64,000 nucleotides of DNA from Pseudonocardia sp. TRM90224 (lineage in GTDB: Bacteria; Actinomycetota; Actinomycetes; Mycobacteriales; Pseudonocardiaceae): assembly GCF_021245725.1 (NCBI RefSeq), contig NZ_JAJGSX010000001.1, positions 186,001 to 250,000 of the forward strand, in the 5' to 3' direction. Under the pieces are notes generated by a model. It saw only the letters and a program-made list of their open reading frames with translations. It had not been told where the DNA came from and made no database searches. Below, piece by piece: positions 60,377-64,000 of the stretch. Position numbers and translations under genes: made by a program. Positions within the stretch are counted from its first letter, which is position 1. The number at the start of each line of letters is the position of its first letter.

Positions 60377-61627
60377 TTGCGTGGTGTGCCACCGGAGCGG
60401 CGTCGCCGAGGTGACGTCATCGCGATCACCGTCATCACCGTCGTCCTGCTCGTCGCAGGCGGATTGATCTGGGCGAACAGTCCCGTCGCGAACACCGTGG
60501 CGCAAGAGGCGCAGGTGCCCGTCGCGGCACCACCGACGTGGACGGGGCCGGCGCCGGCCGCGTTCCGCGAGGCCTGGCAGGCACCCAGCGGTGCCACGCC
60601 CGTGCCCGTCGTCGCGGGCCCCGCGGTGGTCACCGGCGACGGTTCGGCCGTCTCGGGGCGCGACGCCAGCACCGGCGCGGAGGCGTGGAGCTACCGCCGC
60701 AACATCCCGCTGTGCACCGTCACCGCCGCGTTCCCCAACAGCGACAAGGGCGGCGGCCAGGTGCTCGCGCTGTTCGACAACGGCACCGGGTGGTGCAGCG
60801 AGCTGACGTCCCTGCGTCCCGACACGGGCGCCCAGGTCGGGGCGCGCAACCCCGACCTCCGGCCGGGCACACGCCTGCTGAGCAACGGTTCGCTCGTCGC
60901 CGGGACCGGCGCGACGTACCTCGAGGTCTTCCGGAACGACCTGGTCCAGACGCTCGAGTACGGCGACATCGTCACCCCGGTCGAGCACGACAACCAGGAG
61001 CACGCCGACTGCACCAACGGGTCGGTCGTGCTGGGCAACGAGCGGCTCGCCGTCGTCCAGCGCTGCCCTGACGACCCCGACGACCAGCTGCGCAGCGTCA
61101 ACCCGGCCGGCAAGGAGGACGAGACGCCGGAGGAGCGCTACACGGTCGACCTGCCGAGCGACTCGGCGACGGTGCTCGTCGCCACCCCCAAGCGGGCCGT
61201 GGTGGCAGTGCCCGGGCCGAGTAGGCTGATCGTGTTCGACGATGCCGGTATCGAGGTCGCCACCGTGCCGCTCGACGTGCCTGAGGCCGACCTCCCACCC
61301 GTCCCACCCGGCCGGACCCCGACCGTCGAGACCGACGGCCAGCGCTACTACTGGTGGAGCGGCTCCCGCACCGTCGCGCTCGACGCCGTCGAGCTGACCC
61401 CCGTCTGGACGGTGCCGGGAACGCTCGGGCCCGCCGTGCCCTACGGGGAGAGCCTGCTCGTGCCCGTCCCCGACGGGCTGGCTGAGCTCGACCCGGCGAG
61501 CGGCGCCGTCCTGCGCACGATCCCGGTGATCCGGCCCGCCGGCATGAACTCGGTGCGGCTGGCGGTGCTCGGCGACGTGCTGCTGGAGCAGCGGGGACCC
61601 GTTCTGGCGGCGCTCGTCCCGGCCTGA
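60377..61627 (+). CDS. Membrane-anchored PQQ-like beta-propeller protein
   Basis: A 416-residue protein with an N-terminal membrane anchor (GDVIAITVITVVLLVAGGLIWA) and an extracytoplasmic part rich in beta strands, with PQQ-like propeller repeats (GDGSAVSGRDASTGAEAWSYRR; SLRPDTGAQVGARNPD; DPASGAVLRTIPV). The function is unknown. It follows rhlE, as Rv3212 does in M. tuberculosis. The TTG at 60377 is a conservative start; a CTG at 60320 overlapping the rhlE stop (CTGA) would add 19 residues beginning STSTVEQSGDAG and looks plausible. Confidence 0.82.
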   Translation: MRGVPPERRRRGDVIAITVITVVLLVAGGLIWANSPVANTVAQEAQVPVAAPPTWTGPAPAAFREAWQAPSGATPVPVVAGPAVVTGDGSAVSGRDASTGAEAWSYRRNIPLCTVTAAFPNSDKGGGQVLALFDNGTGWCSELTSLRPDTGAQVGARNPDLRPGTRLLSNGSLVAGTGATYLEVFRNDLVQTLEYGDIVTPVEHDNQEHADCTNGSVVLGNERLAVVQRCPDDPDDQLRSVNPAGKEDETPEERYTVDLPSDSATVLVATPKRAVVAVPGPSRLIVFDDAGIEVATVPLDVPEADLPPVPPGRTPTVETDGQRYYWWSGSRTVALDAVELTPVWTVPGTLGPAVPYGESLLVPVPDGLAELDPASGAVLRTIPVIRPAGMNSVRLAVLGDVLLEQRGPVLAALVPA

Positions 61628-61648
61628 TGGGCCCTCCTGGAGCACACT

Positions 61649-62467
61649 GTGGGGGTGAGCGAATCTCCCGGCTCTGACGCCCGCACGGAAGAGGGCTACT
61701 TCCCGGTCGGCAGCGCGACCCGTCGTGTGGTCGGCGATCCGGCCGCGCTGATCGGCGGGATCAGCGCGCTGTTCCTGCAGACCCTGCATCCGCGCGCGAT
61801 GGCGGGCGTCGACCAGCACTCCAGCTTCCCCGACGACTTCTGGCCGCGGCTGCAACGCACCGCCGGCTACGTCACGACGCTCGCGTTCGCCGACACCGCA
61901 ACCGCGGACGCCTCGGTCGCCAGGGTCCGCCGGATCCACAAGGTCGTTCGCGGCACCGACCCGGTGACCGGGCGCACCTACTCCGCCGACGACCCCGAGC
62001 TGCTGCGCTGGGTGCACGTCACGGAGGTCAGCTCGATGGTCGGCGCCGTCCGGCGGCTCGGGGTGATCGACGCCGACGAGGAGGACCGCTTCCTCGCCGA
62101 GCAGGTCCGCGCGGGGGCGCTGCTCGGCGCCACCGACCTCCCCACCAGCCGCGACGAGGTCGAGCAGTACTTCGCCGACATCCGTCCCCAGCTGGTGGCG
62201 AGCCCCACCGCCAAGCTCGCCGCCCGGCGGCTCGCGGTGGCTCCGCTGCCGCTCCGGCTGGAGCTGCTCACCCCGGCCCGGCCGGTGTGGACGACCGTCG
62301 CCGCGGTCGCGATCGGCATGCTGCCCGGCTGGGCCCGCGACCTCTACGGCATCCCCCGCCCGCCCGACTGGATCGCCGAACCCGTCACGACCGCAGGCCT
62401 GTGGTCGCTGCGCACCGCCCTCTTCGGCGCCCGGCGAATCCTCCGCCGCCCCGACCCACCCCGCTGA
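61649..62467 (+). CDS. DUF2236 (MpaB-like) oxygenase, second copy
   Basis: A 272-residue DUF2236 protein: TRRVVGDPAALIGGISALFLQTLHPRAMAGVDQHSSF and LRWVHVTEVSSMVGAVRRLG carry the conserved His and Asp residues, and EVEQYFADIRPQL matches the first copy. Family members related to latex-clearing oxygenases bind heme; no enzymatic role is known here. GTG 61649 is used (GTG 61655 possible). Ends just before a CTTCCCC palindrome of the same subtype that follows the first DUF2236 gene. Confidence 0.87.
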   Translation: MGVSESPGSDARTEEGYFPVGSATRRVVGDPAALIGGISALFLQTLHPRAMAGVDQHSSFPDDFWPRLQRTAGYVTTLAFADTATADASVARVRRIHKVVRGTDPVTGRTYSADDPELLRWVHVTEVSSMVGAVRRLGVIDADEEDRFLAEQVRAGALLGATDLPTSRDEVEQYFADIRPQLVASPTAKLAARRLAVAPLPLRLELLTPARPVWTTVAAVAIGMLPGWARDLYGIPRPPDWIAEPVTTAGLWSLRTALFGARRILRRPDPPR

Positions 62468-62474
62468 CCCGAAA

Positions 62475-62538
62475 CTTCCCCACCGTTTTGTGCACCTGCG
62501 CGCCATTTCAGCGCGCAAGTGCACAAAACGGTGGGGAG
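62475..62538. repeat. CTTCCCCACCGTTTTG palindrome, copy 4
   Basis: Arms CTTCCCCACCGTTTTGTGCA and TGCACAAAACGGTGGGGAG with inner GCGCGCC/GCGCGCA pairing. It lies between the convergent second DUF2236 gene and the small membrane protein gene. The inner sequence is close to the 14.8-kb copy. Confidence 0.92.
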
Positions 62539-62541
62539 CTT

Positions 62542-62817
62542 CTACGCCAGCCAGAGGAACGCGAGCACCGCGGCGGCGATCCCGACCACGACGAGTGCCG
62601 CGACCGTGCCCCGCGGCCCGGGCGTGCGGTCGGCGTGGACCTGCGCACCGACAGCCACGACGGCCGCGACACCGTGCCAGACGAGCATCGACGTGCCCGG
62701 CCCGTCGGTGCCGGCGGCCAGGAACTGGGTAGCCACGAGCACGAGCGCGAGCAGCACCAACCCGCCCGCGAGCAGCCCCGAGAAGCCGCGCAGGAAGCCG
62801 CGCCCGTGCCGTGCCAT
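62542..62817 (-). CDS. Small three-TM membrane protein
   Basis: A 91-residue protein with hydrophobic segments at about residues 14-38 (GLLAGGLVLLALVLVATQFLA), 46-64 and 72-90. No family recognised. ATG 62817 overlaps the RecB-like stop by 1 nt (TGATG), so the two genes are co-transcribed. Confidence 0.72.
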   Translation of the reverse strand: MARHGRGFLRGFSGLLAGGLVLLALVLVATQFLAAGTDGPGTSMLVWHGVAAVVAVGAQVHADRTPGPRGTVAALVVVGIAAAVLAFLWLA

Positions 62818-63644
62818 CACGGTTCCAGCTGCGCCCATGGCTCCCGCTCCGGCGCGGCCGCCTTGCCGGTGGGGCAGCTGCGCCGCATGTCGCACGACCC
62901 GCAGCGGGGCGCCGGCCGGGTGGGGAAGAGCCGGTCGGCGTCGCCGCCGGCCTCGAGCTCCGCCGCCGCCTCGGCGATCTCCCCCGCGGTCGCCTCGGCC
63001 GCCTGGACGTGCGCGCGCAGCGACGCGTCGTCGTGGCGCCACGCCGCCACCGTCCCCGACGGCACGTGGTGCAGCTCCACCTGCCGGCACGTGCGCCGCA
63101 AGGTCCGCTCGGTGGCGACCGCGTAGAGCGCGAGCGCAGGCGCGCGGCGGGCGTCGTCGTCCGTCGGTTTGCGGCCGGTCTTGTAGTCGACGACAACCAG
63201 CTCTGCGCCCCGGCGGTCGATCCGGTCGACCCGGCCCTCCGCGACGATCCGGTCGGTGGCGACCGATACCCACTGCTCCAGGCCGACGGCCTCGGTGCCG
63301 TCGTGTTCCAGGTCGGTGGCGTAGTCCGCGACCCACGCCCGCGCTCGATCCCGGTAGCGCCTGACCTGCTCCTGGTCGCGGAAGCCCTCGCTCGACCAGT
63401 ACTTGTCGACGAGCGCGGCCGCCCGTTCTGGCGTGCGCTGCCCCGTCGGCAGGTCGAACAGCGCCCGGAGCGCCAGGTGGACGACGGCGCCGAGCGTGCT
63501 CGGGGCCCGCGCGCCGCCGCGTGGCGGGGCCGGCCGGTCGAGGTAGGCCATGCGGTAGCGCCGCGGGCAGTCCCCCCAGGTCGACAGCTTGGCGGGGGTC
63601 ACGCGCACCAGCTGCGGGGTGGAGAAGTCGAGCCCGAGCTGCAT
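62817..63644 (-). CDS. RecB-family exonuclease with Fe-S cluster
   Basis: A 275-residue PD-(D/E)xK nuclease related to Cas4 and the RecB nuclease domain. An N-terminal Cys is in LSTWGDCPRRYRMAY; the nuclease core is GRVDRIDRRGAELVVVDYKTGRK; three Cys lie in CGSCDMRRSC. The four Cys make a Cas4/AddB-type [4Fe-4S] site. It probably acts in DNA repair. The ATG at 63644 gives MQLGLDFSTPQLVRVTPAKLS, typical of the family. Confidence 0.9.
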   Translation of the reverse strand: MQLGLDFSTPQLVRVTPAKLSTWGDCPRRYRMAYLDRPAPPRGGARAPSTLGAVVHLALRALFDLPTGQRTPERAAALVDKYWSSEGFRDQEQVRRYRDRARAWVADYATDLEHDGTEAVGLEQWVSVATDRIVAEGRVDRIDRRGAELVVVDYKTGRKPTDDDARRAPALALYAVATERTLRRTCRQVELHHVPSGTVAAWRHDDASLRAHVQAAEATAGEIAEAAAELEAGGDADRLFPTRPAPRCGSCDMRRSCPTGKAAAPEREPWAQLEP

Positions 63645-63664
63645 GGCACCGACACTACTGCGCG

Positions 63665-64000
63665 TCAGGCACCGATCACGCCGACACCCGTCGCACCGCT
63701 GACGAGCTGCTCGAACGCGTCGGCGCCGGTCGTCTCGGCCGCGATCGGGGTCGTCTTGTTCGTGCCGTGGTAGTCGCTGGAGCCGGTGCCGACGAGCCCG
63801 AGATCGGCGGCGAGCCCGCGCAAGAGCTCGCGGTCCTCCGGAGCGTGGTCGGGATGGTCGATCTCGACGCCGGCCAGCCCCACGGCCGCGAGGGCGGCGA
63901 TCACCGACGGCTCGACGACCCGGCCCCGCTTGCGCGCGAGCGGGTGCGCGAAGACGGCGACCCCGCCCGCGGCGCGGACCATCTCGATCGCCGTCCGCAC
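63665..64000 (-). CDS. PHP-domain phosphoesterase, partial (N-terminus outside the window)
   Basis: The C-terminal 111 residues of a PHP-family protein. AAGGVAVFAHPLA has the conserved metal-binding His, and GVEIDHPDHAPEDR and VGTGSSDYHG are the later metal-binding motifs. Members of this group (TrpH/YciV-like) hydrolyse 3',5'-nucleoside bisphosphates. The gene continues past the window end; the GTG at 64000 is not assumed to be its start. Confidence 0.85.
   Translation of the reverse strand: MRTAIEMVRAAGGVAVFAHPLARKRGRVVEPSVIAALAAVGLAGVEIDHPDHAPEDRELLRGLAADLGLVGTGSSDYHGTNKTTPIAAETTGADAFEQLVSGATGVGVIGA

Noticed and set aside
62817..63644. Cas4 of a CRISPR system
   Set aside because: The RecB/Cas4-like nuclease has the Fe-S cysteines, but no cas genes or repeats are nearby; a stand-alone RecB-family exonuclease is common in actinobacteria.

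Overview
The window is a very GC-rich chromosomal segment with densely packed genes, many GTG starts and 1-4 nt stop/start overlaps. The gene content points to an actinobacterium of the Pseudonocardiales type: AdnAB recombination nuclease, MoeZ, a DUF3107 protein, a MiaE-like ferritin-fold protein, a HemD/winged-helix nitrate regulator and an IclR-controlled hut operon. The family placement is inference; no rRNA, tRNA, CRISPR array, prophage or insertion sequence was found.

Layout. 1-10.6 kb: a partial membrane protein, an MFS exporter, exonuclease III, a DUF5666 protein divergent from an OmpR/HisKA two-component pair, a TrkA-type potassium channel, a DoxX-like protein, an acetyltransferase, a DUF1697 protein, a second MFS exporter and RidA. 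10.6-19.3 kb: adnB and adnA, separated by an opposite-strand DUF2236 oxygenase gene, then a LipV-like hydrolase and an alkyltransferase-like DNA repair protein. 19.4-28.6 kb: a complete histidine utilisation locus, hutR divergent from hutH-hutU-transporter-M20 amidohydrolase-hutF-hutI; the M20 enzyme probably replaces HutG. 28.6-39.4 kb: a repeat-tailed membrane protein, then a minus-strand nitrate assimilation operon (narK, nitrate reductase, FAD/[2Fe-2S] reductase, nirB, nirD, nnaR, sirohydrochlorin chelatase). 39.5-48.8 kb: a TIGR02569-like protein, a 784-residue Asp-rich protein, moeZ, a hydrolase, an Abi-alpha protein with a small lipoprotein, and a DUF445 protein. 48.9-52.7 kb: copper export (His-rich secreted protein, CopA) and a TetR regulator. 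52.9-57 kb: a hydrolase/diiron oxygenase/SDR operon with a divergent TetR and DUF4873 protein, and an unrecognised 12-cysteine peptide. 57-64 kb: DUF3107, MiaE-like protein, RhlE helicase, a PQQ-like repeat protein, a second DUF2236 protein, a RecB-type nuclease and a PHP phosphoesterase fragment.

The backbone (channel, adnB, adnA, LipV, alkyltransferase-like, TIGR02569-like, moeZ, TetR, DUF3107, MiaE-like, rhlE, PQQ-like) follows the order I remember for Mycobacterium tuberculosis Rv3200c-Rv3212, with the hut, nas and copper blocks as insertions.

The most striking signal not explained by genes is a set of intergenic palindrome families. Three 61-bp copies of one family all sit between convergent genes. 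Four copies of a second share CTTCCCCACCGTTTTG arms. At least seven copies of a third are built on AAAGCCACTTT. Two composite spacers near 43.2 and 47.3 kb carry the same modules in the same order and flank the moeZ-to-lipoprotein block. A 21-22 bp repeat array with its own inversion lies at 57.36-57.52 kb.
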